Shown: positions 19,158 to 28,005, counted from the first letter of the stretch. The stretch: DNA of 32,890 nt from a bacterium (GCA_016931355.1 JAFGEX010000186.1:1-32890), one strand, 5' to 3'. Numbers and translations: made by a program. The notes: a model not told the origin generated them from the letters alone.

Positions 19158-19266
19158 ATTGAAAATCCCCGCCGTTTGAAGCGGGGAATCTTCGATGAGC
19201 AGGGGAAGAGACACAAAAATTCATATGCATTCGCCGGGGAAAATCCCCGGGAAATGCGTTCGCAGA
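19158..19266 (-). repeat. Two-hairpin REP-doublet-like repeat, copy 1 (capD leader)
   Basis: Reverse complement tctgcgaacgcatttcccggggattttccccggcgaatgcatatgaatttttgtgtctcttcccctgctcatcgaagattccccgcttcaaacggcggggattttcaa aligns with the copy at 26986-27106. Confidence 0.65.
19227..19257. other. Hairpin GCATTcgCCGGGGAaaaTCCCCGGgaAATGC immediately upstream of capD
   Basis: 5 bp + 2 mismatches + 7 bp with a 3-nt loop, read directly; ends 16 nt before ATG 19274. Confidence 0.75.
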
Positions 19267-19273
19267 TGGATCC

Positions 19274-21142
19274 ATGAAAAAACGCCTTTACGAAATCAAT
19301 GATTTTCTGAACAGCCTGAGCATGGGAAGGCGGAGACTGATCAAGATGGCCGCTGATGGGGGGCTCATCGCCCTCGCCTATGCATTATCCTTTGATCTGC
19401 GGTTTGATTTTGCGGTGCCGGATACCGAATCCACGCTGTGCATGTTAACCTTACCGGTGATGGTGGGGCTTTCCCTTCCCATTTACCTGTTTTCAGGCGT
19501 CTATAAGGGTTTCTGGATGTATTGGAGCGTCCGGGATCTCAAACAGCTGGTCATCGTTCACGCCTTCTGCACGCTCGCTTTTTCCGTCCTGGCTCTTTTT
19601 GCCTGGTATCTCGGTTTTCCCCTCATTCCCAGGTCCATCATCATCATCCATTATTTCATCGGCATTCTTTTTCTAGCCAGTCTGCGAACAGGATACCGCT
19701 TGTTCCTGGAGGCATCCATCTCGGATAGGGGAACAGTCAACAGACGCCTCCTGATTGTAGGCGCGGGGAATTCAGGTGAGATGCTGATCAGCCAGATTCA
19801 GACTGATCCGAATCTTCGCTGCAAGGTCGTCGGATTGATTGACGATGATGAGGCCAAGTGGAACCGTTCGATTCACGGCGTCAAGGTCCTGGGCGGGCGG
19901 CAAACAATCGTCCAAGCCGTCGAACAGACCCAGGCGGACGAAATCATCATTGCCGTTCCTTCAGCGTCATCGAAAAAAATGCAGGCCATTGCATTCGAAT
20001 GCGAGAGGACAGGCCTTCCCTTTCGAATCGTACCTGGACCCAGCGAACTCGTGGATGGCAGGGTTTCGTTCAGCCGGATCCGGCCGGTTCGGATAGAGGA
20101 CATCCTCGGCCGCGAGCAAAGCGAAATGGACGAAGACCGGGTGCGCCACCTGATCAAGGGGAAAAGGATCCTGGTGACGGGCGCCGCTGGCTCCATCGGA
20201 TCGGAACTCTGCGCACAGATTCTGCGGTTCAAGCCCTCCGCACTCCTGGCGATCGACAGGGATGAAAACCAGTGCTTTTATCTGAGCAACCGCATTTCGG
20301 AAAACGGGTCCGTCACTTGCCTGGTTGCGGATGCGGCGAACCGAAAAAAAATGGAATTGCTTTTCCGGGAACATAAACCGCAGATCGTTTTCCATTCGGC
20401 GGCATACAAGCATGTCCCCTGCATGGAGGCTGTTCCGGAAGAGGCCGTCCGGAATAATCTCGGCGCGACCCTGGTGATGACAGATCTGTCCTTGAAGCAC
20501 GGTATCGAACATTTCATTCAAATTTCCACGGACAAAGCCGTGCATCCTTCAAACATCATGGGCGCATCCAAACGTCTTTGCGAAATAACGATCCAGAACA
20601 TTGCGCGTAGGGGGGTGAAGGGATTTATATCGGTCCGTTTCGGCAATGTGATCGGAAGCCAAGGCAGCGTGTTCACGGTGTTCGAAGAACAGATCCGCAA
20701 CGGAAAACCGGTGACCGTGACGCATCCGGATATGAGGCGTTTTTTCATGACCATTCCGGAGGCTTGCCGACTTGTGCTCGAAGCCGCATCCAGCACCAAA
20801 GGCTGCCTGTTCATGCTTGAAATGGGGGAGTCGATCCGCATCGCGGATTTGGCGCGGCACATGATTTCACTCGCGGGGCTCAGGCCGGACGAAGACATAC
20901 CGATCCTTTTCACGGGGCTCAGACCCGGCGAAAAGATTGAGGAAAAGCTGATATACGAACATGAAAAACCCGTCCGATCCGCCAACCCGAAAATTTTCAC
21001 CATCGCATGCAACGGCAAAACGCCGAAGGGGCTTGAGAAAAACCTGAGGGAGATCGTGAAACTCGCGGATGACATGCAGACGGAAAAAATGATCGGAAGA
21101 ATCCGGAAGTTGATCCCCGAATACAAACCGGATCAGGTTTAG
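19274..21142 (+). CDS. CapD/WbpM/PglF-like nucleoside-diphosphate-sugar 4,6-dehydratase
   Basis: N-terminal hydrophobic segments, LLIVGAGNSGEMLI, VTGAAGSIGSELCAQIL Rossmann motif, STDKAVHPSNIMGASKR. Confidence 0.93.
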   Translation: MKKRLYEINDFLNSLSMGRRRLIKMAADGGLIALAYALSFDLRFDFAVPDTESTLCMLTLPVMVGLSLPIYLFSGVYKGFWMYWSVRDLKQLVIVHAFCTLAFSVLALFAWYLGFPLIPRSIIIIHYFIGILFLASLRTGYRLFLEASISDRGTVNRRLLIVGAGNSGEMLISQIQTDPNLRCKVVGLIDDDEAKWNRSIHGVKVLGGRQTIVQAVEQTQADEIIIAVPSASSKKMQAIAFECERTGLPFRIVPGPSELVDGRVSFSRIRPVRIEDILGREQSEMDEDRVRHLIKGKRILVTGAAGSIGSELCAQILRFKPSALLAIDRDENQCFYLSNRISENGSVTCLVADAANRKKMELLFREHKPQIVFHSAAYKHVPCMEAVPEEAVRNNLGATLVMTDLSLKHGIEHFIQISTDKAVHPSNIMGASKRLCEITIQNIARRGVKGFISVRFGNVIGSQGSVFTVFEEQIRNGKPVTVTHPDMRRFFMTIPEACRLVLEAASSTKGCLFMLEMGESIRIADLARHMISLAGLRPDEDIPILFTGLRPGEKIEEKLIYEHEKPVRSANPKIFTIACNGKTPKGLEKNLREIVKLADDMQTEKMIGRIRKLIPEYKPDQV

Positions 21143-21229
21143 GCGGAGCCGGCTGGAATGAACGGTGACGCAGGCGGTTCGCCGGCGGGAACGGCAGCGG
21201 CCTTGGGACGGGGCGTATCGATTTACGGC

Positions 21230-21257
21230 TTGACATTGATGGGTGAATCCCTATCTT
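21230..21257 (+). promoter_or_regulatory. Putative sigma70-type promoter for the YjbH-like transcription unit
   Basis: TTGACA-N16-TATCTT, about 30 nt upstream of the start at 21289. Confidence 0.45.
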
Positions 21258-21288
21258 TCCGGAAGAGGATGCCGGCCGAGGGCGCGAC

Positions 21289-22524
21289 TTGATGAGAAGC
21301 GTGTTCATTCTCCTTTTGAGTTTTTTGTTCTTCTCGGGATGGGGACGGATTGAAGCGCAGGAGGCTCCGTCATCCGTCGAATCGGTGCGGGACGCGTTGA
21401 TCCGACTGGGTTTTGAGAATGTGGCGGCATACGAGGATTCGGCCGACTTGGCCGTCACCTATGAAAACAGGATTTACCGGTATGAAATCAAGGCTGTCCG
21501 GGAGATATTCAAGCTTGTTCCGGAATTCCAATTGGACGGGAAGCGGTTGATCCTCATCCCCCAGAAGAGGGGAATTCCCGTCGCGGCAATTGTTGTTGAT
21601 CCCGATCGAGGGGCGCAGATTTACAGAGCGGAATATATGCAGGAAAAGAAAAACCGTGCAAAAATAGAAGTGAACATGGACGTTGAACCGTATTGGAAGA
21701 GACTGGATCGGATGAAACCGGGGAATTCGTCGTTCATGAAAATCGATTTTTACATCCATCCCCAATTCAAGGCCCAGTTGGGGAATTTCAGGGATGCGGT
21801 GCAGTCACAGATCAACCTGGCGCCTGCCGTATCCACCTCCCTGTGGAAGGGCATGCGTTTCTCGGTACAGTGGATTTTCCCCCTTCAGAACGACCTCGGA
21901 CCGGAGGGTGATGATGGAAGGCCGGGCTTTGTGACCTTGAATCAGACCCTTCGGTTGCCCTTCCGATCGTTCCTCTCAGGGTCCCTCGGCTATTTTTCCC
22001 AGAACCGGTACGGCGTGGACCTGGAAATCAAGAAATTTTGGTGCAATGGTCAAATTGCGGCGGCCGCTGATCTCGGGTATACGGGCTTCGCCCAATATTA
22101 TCAGAATGGCTGGTATTACTCTGATCCGGGATGGTGGACCTATTTTTTCAGCGTGGAAGCCCGCTCCGCAGTTTATGATTTCACGGCCAGGCTGACATGT
22201 GGAAAATTCATTTACCGGGACAGCGGTTTCCGGTTGGATGTGCTCAGGCAGTTCGGCGAAATCGCAGTCGGTTTTTTTGCGCTCAAGACGGGGGAGGGGA
22301 CGAATGGGGGATTTTCCTTCAACATTCCTCTGTTCCCATCCAAGCGGGGATATCCCAGACGATTTCGCGTCAGCCCGGCGGTGGGGATCCCCTTTTCCTA
22401 CCGCTACAAGGGATTGCCCCAGTACGGCCTGCAATACTCGACCTCAAACGGGTTGGATGAATTTCTGGAAAATTTGAATCCTGACTTTATCGGGAATCAA
22501 CTGAGAAAAAGCCTGATAGATTGA
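21289..22524 (+). CDS. YjbH-like protein, resembling the C-terminal/beta-barrel portion
   Basis: Signal-peptide-like start; RDALIRLGFENVAAY; late segment FRLDVLRQFGEIAVGFFALKTGEGTNGGFSFNIPLFPSKR recalls the C-terminal part of YjbH-type proteins. Confidence 0.6.
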   Translation: MMRSVFILLLSFLFFSGWGRIEAQEAPSSVESVRDALIRLGFENVAAYEDSADLAVTYENRIYRYEIKAVREIFKLVPEFQLDGKRLILIPQKRGIPVAAIVVDPDRGAQIYRAEYMQEKKNRAKIEVNMDVEPYWKRLDRMKPGNSSFMKIDFYIHPQFKAQLGNFRDAVQSQINLAPAVSTSLWKGMRFSVQWIFPLQNDLGPEGDDGRPGFVTLNQTLRLPFRSFLSGSLGYFSQNRYGVDLEIKKFWCNGQIAAAADLGYTGFAQYYQNGWYYSDPGWWTYFFSVEARSAVYDFTARLTCGKFIYRDSGFRLDVLRQFGEIAVGFFALKTGEGTNGGFSFNIPLFPSKRGYPRRFRVSPAVGIPFSYRYKGLPQYGLQYSTSNGLDEFLENLNPDFIGNQLRKSLID

Positions 22525-22542
22525 CCGCAATCCAACGAAAGG

Positions 22543-23763
22543 ATGAACCCAGCCATGAAAAACCAAATGATGCGGCAGTTTCTCGGAATGCTCGGAATCC
22601 TTCTGATCGCATTCTCCTGCCAGAACAGGAAGGTGAATCCTCTCGACCCCGAACCATTGGGAAAAGTTTTGCCAGGATATCAGATAGCGAGGGTGAGAAG
22701 GACGATCACGGGACTGGTCATGGACCGCTCCACAGAGCTCGCCATACCCGATGTCATGGTCACGGTGATCGACACGACCGGCGGGCTTGATTCCACCATT
22801 GCAGTTGGAACGACCAATCTTTCCGGAAGGTTCGACATACCCGGCATTCCAAACGACACCCTGCTGGTCTATTTTTCCAAGGATGGATATATCGACGCCA
22901 CCATTACGGCCTATGTCCAGTATTCCTACTGGAGCGTTGATCTGAAAACCACGGCGCTTATTCCACTGGGAATGAAAGCGGTCATCGGATCCGCCGGCGG
23001 AAGCCTGACCGATACGGATGAAGAAGGAGACATCATCCGCCTGGATATTCCTGCCGGGGCATTGAATTCGGATGTGGAAATCACGATCACCCATCTGCAG
23101 GGCGTGGACGTTCCGTTTTATCCGCCCGAGGGGCGGCTTTCCTATGCCACTGCCCACTTCGGTCCGGAGGGGACTTTGTTTCAAAAACCAGTGATGATCA
23201 CCATGCCGCTTCCCCAGGTCATGACGCCCGGCGTGGAGCTGCCTTTGTATTCGTATGGCGGGATTCTCCGTGTCAAATGGGAAGACACCGGCATTCAGGC
23301 AAAGGTGGACGACGACGGCCTCACCGCGACCGCGCAGGTTGATCATTTTAGCGTCTATTCCCTCATGCCCGAAGTACAGGTGATCGACGCAGCGGTGGAT
23401 ACGTTGTGGGAACAGTATGAATTGCTGCCCAGCGCATACGGTGCCTTCACGGTGACCTATGAAGACCGGCCGGACAACCTGGGCCCCGAGTTTGTTGAAT
23501 TTCCGAACGGCACCGACGGACTAAACCGCTCCACGCTGATCTACATGTTTGAGCAGTATTACGGTGTTTCTTTCAACGCATCCAGGATTGAAACAATCTA
23601 TTATCAGTCGACTCGGGGCCTGTACCCGTTCCGAGTCATCCGAGGAATCATTTTTACGGGAGAAATGATCCTGCAGGATCCGTTGAGAACCGTTTATGCA
23701 ATCAAATGCATCAAACGTCCAATGGTCGTATATACGGCTCATGACCAGGGTTGCGTGAACTAG
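22543..23763 (+). CDS. Lipoprotein with carboxypeptidase-regulatory-like and ZU5-like domains
   Basis: Lipobox-like LLIAFSC; ITGLVMDRSTELAIPDVMVTVIDT...GTTNLSGRFDIPGIP; SAGGSLTDTDEEGDIIRLDIPAGALNSDVEITI. Confidence 0.65.
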   Translation: MNPAMKNQMMRQFLGMLGILLIAFSCQNRKVNPLDPEPLGKVLPGYQIARVRRTITGLVMDRSTELAIPDVMVTVIDTTGGLDSTIAVGTTNLSGRFDIPGIPNDTLLVYFSKDGYIDATITAYVQYSYWSVDLKTTALIPLGMKAVIGSAGGSLTDTDEEGDIIRLDIPAGALNSDVEITITHLQGVDVPFYPPEGRLSYATAHFGPEGTLFQKPVMITMPLPQVMTPGVELPLYSYGGILRVKWEDTGIQAKVDDDGLTATAQVDHFSVYSLMPEVQVIDAAVDTLWEQYELLPSAYGAFTVTYEDRPDNLGPEFVEFPNGTDGLNRSTLIYMFEQYYGVSFNASRIETIYYQSTRGLYPFRVIRGIIFTGEMILQDPLRTVYAIKCIKRPMVVYTAHDQGCVN

Positions 23764-23868
23764 CGATTCAATCGGCAGCATGCGGATTCCGGAAATCCGG
23801 CATGATCCGGCGGCAGGCATTCGAGGAGAATCGGAGGGAAATCCATCCGAAGGGGAACGAAAATCCCG

Positions 23869-24597
23869 ATGAGGCACGGAACGCTGGCACGGGTTTTGGT
23901 TTTAAGCCTTTTCACGGGCCTTTGCCGGCAGGCGGGCATCGCCCAGTCTCTCATGGGAACGACGGGGCTGGTCATGATTCCGACAGCCGAACTGGCCGGG
24001 GACGGCGAGGTTTTTTTCGGCGTGAACGGCGGGAACCGGCAATACAACGTGCTACATCCTGGCAAGTTCCACCATTATTCCTATTTTGCCACCCTGGGAT
24101 ACCTGCCTTTTCTTGAGGTGTCCCTCCGTCTGACGCGTGATTATCATTTTTCGTGGAGCTTCGGGGACGAGGGGCTCGGAGACCGCATGGCAAGCGTCCG
24201 GCTCAAGCTGATGGGGGAGACCCGGTACAGGCCCTCCATCGTTTTGGGCGTTCATGACATTTTATCGGCATTTGAAAAGTCAACAGTTGTCTATTTCAAC
24301 GCCCTTTATCTGGTAGGTTCCAAACACATCCATCCGCTGGGCAGTCAGTTTCGGCTGGGTTTGCATATGGGTTATGGATCGGATCAAATGGAAGCAAGGC
24401 GCCATGAATATACCGGCTGGTTTGGAGGGATCTCAATCGAGGTGGTTTCCCGCTTGACTCTCATGATGGAACATGATTCCGAAAAGTTCAACGGGGGGGC
24501 GGAGGTTCAGTTTTTTGATCGTATTCGGATTCTATTAGCCTTGATCCACTTGGACTCGTTTGCAGGAAGCCTGAGTTATTCGTTAAGGCTGCAGTAG
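23869..24597 (+). CDS. YjbH-like protein, resembling the N-terminal portion
   Basis: GTTGLVMIPTAELAGDGEVFFGVNGGN..., then barrel-like alternating strands (LPFLEVSLRLTRDYH); signal-peptide-like N-terminus. Confidence 0.6.
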   Translation: MRHGTLARVLVLSLFTGLCRQAGIAQSLMGTTGLVMIPTAELAGDGEVFFGVNGGNRQYNVLHPGKFHHYSYFATLGYLPFLEVSLRLTRDYHFSWSFGDEGLGDRMASVRLKLMGETRYRPSIVLGVHDILSAFEKSTVVYFNALYLVGSKHIHPLGSQFRLGLHMGYGSDQMEARRHEYTGWFGGISIEVVSRLTLMMEHDSEKFNGGAEVQFFDRIRILLALIHLDSFAGSLSYSLRLQ

Positions 24598-24614
24598 GCA
24601 TGGGCCTACCTGCC

Positions 24615-24638
24615 AGGAGGGGTCTCAATCCTCCTTTT
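24615..24638 (+). terminator. Possible weak rho-independent terminator after the YjbH-N-like gene
   Basis: AGGAGG-ggtctcaat-CCTCCT followed by TTT. Confidence 0.45.
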
Positions 24639-24753
24639 ATCCGGTGTTTAAGAGACCGGACCACAACAGGGTCTGGCGGGATTCTTGAAAGGGTATCCAT
24701 GGAGGGGACGTGAACCCCGTCGTGCGATGAGGAATCATTTCAAGGAGGTGATT

Positions 24754-26763
24754 ATGGTGATAAAGGCGTTCCGGATGATCGGCTTTTCGGGAATGGTCAT
24801 TTTTTCATTCGCCTGCTTTGCGGGAGAAAATGGGGTTCAAAGTGCCCAGGAAACGGCTTTCGGGATATTCAACTCCAATTTCAATGAAAAGGGACCTGCA
24901 GTCGCCTATAATTTCAAGGATGATGAATATCTCGTGATTTCCGTTGTGAACGACACCGTTTTCGGCAACCGCGACATTTACGGGCAGTTCGTCCGGTCGG
25001 ACGGTTCGTTGAAAGGCGACCGGTTCCCGATCTGCAGCCATCCAGCCGACCAGGCCTGTCCGGATGTGGCGTACGGCATTGAAAACCAGTATCTCGTCGT
25101 CTGGTGCGACTTCCGTGTGCCCAATGGAGACATTTACGCCGCAAGACTTGACGCCTCCGGCATGAAACTTGAAAATGCGATCACCGTGGCGGATACGACG
25201 TTCCCCATCTGCGATCAGGACAGTGTGCAGCTTCATCCTCGCATTGCGCACAATCCAATGGACAACAATTATCTTGTCGTTTGGATGGATTACCGGAACT
25301 CCTATTTTCCGGGGGATCCATGCCCGTGCGAGCCGGGGCAGGAGTACGCCGGTCTGCCGCCGATCAATACCGATGTATACGGACAGAGGCTGGACATGTC
25401 GGGCCTGCCGATTCCTCCGGAAGAACCGGCGAGCACCAAGGTCAATTTCCCCGTTGCAGTCGACCGCGGCATCGATGAGTATTTCCAAGATGTCGCCTAT
25501 TGCGGGGGAGGCGACCGCCCCGATGAATGGCTCGTGGTTTTTTGCAGATATAATCTCGATTATCAACTGCCTGGAGCCGAGGTTGTTCACGGCGTCCGGA
25601 TCGACGGGAAGACAGGGAATTGGATCGATACATGGGGAAATCTCATTGTGCCGGTGCTGTCCGGGACAACCGGAGCGCAGGAGGGACCGCCCTGGAAACC
25701 GCATTTCCCGATCGGCGCCTCTGAATCGCAAAGCCAGCATGCCCAGAGTCTTTCCCAGGCGAGTCCCCGCGTGGAGAGCAACACCGGCTGGCTGCTCCAC
25801 AACGGCCAAGCCCAGGCTCTGAATCCTTATCCGCTGCCGGAATGCCTGGTGATCTGGACCGAATTTCCCATTCCATCCCGAATCAGGGCTCAGCGGATTG
25901 CGTATTTCCCGGATTCCACGGCATACAGACGGGGACTCAAGACGGAACGAGGCGCTAACGGCATGTTCACGCTCGTCCCGCTGGACAGCATGGGCCGTCC
26001 ATCCGATCCCATCGGTGACTGGATCATCTGGAATAACCTGACGCTCACGTCCGACGATTACCAGCATGATTACGGTAATATTTCGTTCAATCCAATCTCC
26101 GGCGATTATCTCGCCGTATGGGACGATTGGAGCAGGACGGAATGGGATGGAACGTATCCGAACGATGGCCCATACAATGCTCCCCCGGCGGATATCGCGG
26201 GTCGGCGTCTTTTTTTGAATCCGCAAGATTCGAGTATTGTGTTCATGGACAGGGACGCCGCCTGGAAAGCCGGCGATTCTGCACCATTTCTCATCGCGGC
26301 CACACCCACTGACGAAGGGAATTATTCCTATCCAGGGATCGCCTACGGCTATTCCAATGATCAATTTCTGGTCGCCTATGAATGGGAGCAGGACAACGAT
26401 GACCGGGCGATCGACGTGCAGGGCGTGTCGTTCCACGAAGTGCCCACCGCCATTGCATCCAAACAGCCGGGACCAGCGCCGGTTTCTCCCATCCTCGCCT
26501 CCAATTTCCCGAATCCCTTCAATCCGGGAACGTCCATATCGTTCCGCCTCTCATCCGCGGGGCGCACCCAGGTCAGGGTATTCGATGCCCTGGGAAGGGA
26601 CGTTGCCGTGCTGATGGACGAGAACAGGCAGGCGGGCCAAACCGCGGTTTATTGGAACGGCCTGGACGCAGCCGGACATCCGGCCGCATCCGGCGTCTAT
26701 TTCTATGAGATCCGTTCCGGCCTTGATTCAGCCACACGGGGGAAAATGCTGCTCCTGCGGTAG
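24754..26763 (+). CDS. Secreted protein with repeated YLVVW.D.R...DIYG-type motifs and a C-terminal FlgD-like/T9SS type A sorting domain
   Basis: SD AAGGAGG before ATG 24754; signal-peptide-like MVIKAFRMIGFSGMVIFSFACFAG; C-terminal SNFPNPFNPGTSISFRLSSAGRTQVRVFDALGRDVAVL...GVYFYEIRSG. Confidence 0.85.
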   Translation: MVIKAFRMIGFSGMVIFSFACFAGENGVQSAQETAFGIFNSNFNEKGPAVAYNFKDDEYLVISVVNDTVFGNRDIYGQFVRSDGSLKGDRFPICSHPADQACPDVAYGIENQYLVVWCDFRVPNGDIYAARLDASGMKLENAITVADTTFPICDQDSVQLHPRIAHNPMDNNYLVVWMDYRNSYFPGDPCPCEPGQEYAGLPPINTDVYGQRLDMSGLPIPPEEPASTKVNFPVAVDRGIDEYFQDVAYCGGGDRPDEWLVVFCRYNLDYQLPGAEVVHGVRIDGKTGNWIDTWGNLIVPVLSGTTGAQEGPPWKPHFPIGASESQSQHAQSLSQASPRVESNTGWLLHNGQAQALNPYPLPECLVIWTEFPIPSRIRAQRIAYFPDSTAYRRGLKTERGANGMFTLVPLDSMGRPSDPIGDWIIWNNLTLTSDDYQHDYGNISFNPISGDYLAVWDDWSRTEWDGTYPNDGPYNAPPADIAGRRLFLNPQDSSIVFMDRDAAWKAGDSAPFLIAATPTDEGNYSYPGIAYGYSNDQFLVAYEWEQDNDDRAIDVQGVSFHEVPTAIASKQPGPAPVSPILASNFPNPFNPGTSISFRLSSAGRTQVRVFDALGRDVAVLMDENRQAGQTAVYWNGLDAAGHPAASGVYFYEIRSGLDSATRGKMLLLR

Positions 26764-26957
26764 AGCCGCATCTGAGAATGATAAGGCAACAAGAGATCGT
26801 CATAACGATGGATGCCGTTTGGGGTTCTTCCCGAGGCACTGGGCGGAGGAAGATCAGCATCAGGATGTGAAGAGCGGTGATTCATGGAAATCGGCATCCA
26901 GATTCCCGGACGAGAAGGAAAAGAAGTCCTTATGCCGGTTGAAAAAAGTTGGAACTC

Positions 26958-26984
26958 AGCCCCGGAGATTGTCCGGGGCTTTTT
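26958..26984 (+). terminator. Rho-independent terminator downstream of the T9SS-type secreted protein gene
   Basis: AGCCCCGGA-gattg-TCCGGGGCT followed by TTTT; perfect 9-bp stem. Confidence 0.88.
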
Positions 26985-26985
26985 C

Positions 26986-27106
26986 TTTGAATCTGACAGC
27001 GAGCGCATTCCCCTTTAGCTTGCCGCGGGGTAAGCGAGCGAATACAAACAAATTTTTCCCTACAGATCGAAGATTCCCCGCCGCTTGCGGCGGGGAGCTT
27101 TAATCC
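26986..27106 (+). repeat. Two-hairpin REP-doublet-like repeat, copy 2
   Basis: tttgaatctgacagcgagcgcattcccctttagcttgccgcggggtaagcgagcgaatac...cagatcgaagattccccgccgcttgcggcggggagctttaatcccg; perfect 10-bp stem TCCCCGCCGC-tt-GCGGCGGGGA at 27075-27096. Confidence 0.85.
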
Positions 27107-27153
27107 CGGTTTTCGCATTCAGACCTGCGGGGAGGCATGAAAGGAGCCTGAAA

Positions 27154-27852
27154 ATGCCGAACAACGGTATCCGTATCGAAGTCCCGCCTGCAGTTCTGGA
27201 AAACTGGCAGGAAATCGCGGACATTCTGGCCGGGCTGATCAAAATCCCGGCAGCCCTGATCATGCGGCATACGCATCCTGACATCGAAGTTTTTGTCTCG
27301 AGCCGGAGCCGGAACAATCCCTACCGGCCCGGGGCCAGGGAAATCCTGCACGGATCCGGACTTTATTGTGAAAGGGTGCTGAAGACGCGGGAGAAGCTCC
27401 TTGTGCCCGATGCGCTTTCCGATACGGACTGGAAAAACAATCCGGACGTCAAGCACAACATGATCGCCTATCTGGGCTTTCCCATTCTGCTGCCGAACGA
27501 TGAGCCGTTCGGAACCCTCTGCGTTCTCGACAACAAGCGGAATGAATTTTCAGTCACGCTCGAAAGGCTGATGATACAGTTTCGAAACCTGATCCAATCC
27601 CATCTTGAAATGATCTATGTGAACCAGATTCTGGGCGAAAGGGACAGGAAGCTGACGGATTATCTCGGAGAGCTTCAGACCCTGCGGGGTCTGGTCTCGA
27701 TTTGTTCGAACTGCAAGAACATCCAGGACAATCAGGGTCATTGGATTCCCATCGAGCATTATCTGATCCGGAATCCGGTGGCGAAATTCAGCCACAGCAT
27801 ATGCCCTGAATGTATGAAAAAACTATATCCGGACATGAACGATAATCAATGA
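27154..27852 (+). CDS. GAF-domain protein with C-terminal four-cysteine motif
   Basis: ATG 27154 with upstream AAAGGAG; GAF-like VLKTREKLLVPDALSDTDWKNNPDVKHNMIAYLGFPILLPNDEPFGTLCVLD; C-terminal ICSNCKNIQDNQGHWIPIEHYL...SHSICPECMKKLYP. Confidence 0.8.
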   Translation: MPNNGIRIEVPPAVLENWQEIADILAGLIKIPAALIMRHTHPDIEVFVSSRSRNNPYRPGAREILHGSGLYCERVLKTREKLLVPDALSDTDWKNNPDVKHNMIAYLGFPILLPNDEPFGTLCVLDNKRNEFSVTLERLMIQFRNLIQSHLEMIYVNQILGERDRKLTDYLGELQTLRGLVSICSNCKNIQDNQGHWIPIEHYLIRNPVAKFSHSICPECMKKLYPDMNDNQ

Positions 27853-27870
27853 TGTCAGACCGCCGGAACA

Positions 27871-27993
27871 GGTATTGAAGCGCCCCGGCAGCGCGCTGCT
27901 GGGGAATTTTCGATCCGTAAGGAAGAAGACTTTTAGATTCGCTCGCTTACTCCATAGCAAGCAACGGGGAATGCGCTCGCTGCCAGATCAAAA
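27871..27993 (-). repeat. Two-hairpin REP-doublet-like repeat, copy 3 (inverted relative to copy 2)
   Basis: Reverse complement ttttgatctggcagcgagcgcattccccgttgcttgctatggagtaagcgagcgaatctaaaa...ttacggatcgaaaattccccagcagcgcgctgccggggcgcttcaatacc aligns along its length with copy 2. Confidence 0.85.
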
Positions 27994-28005
27994 CTCTCCG
28001 GTGGC

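Noticed and set aside
20518-21126. 202-aa minus-strand ORF opposite the capD-like gene
   Set aside because: Shadow ORF; low-complexity Ser/Arg-rich translation.
24805-26436. 543-aa minus-strand ORF antisense to the T9SS-type secreted protein
   Set aside because: The plus frame has an SD, signal peptide and sorting domain; the antisense translation has no recognisable family.
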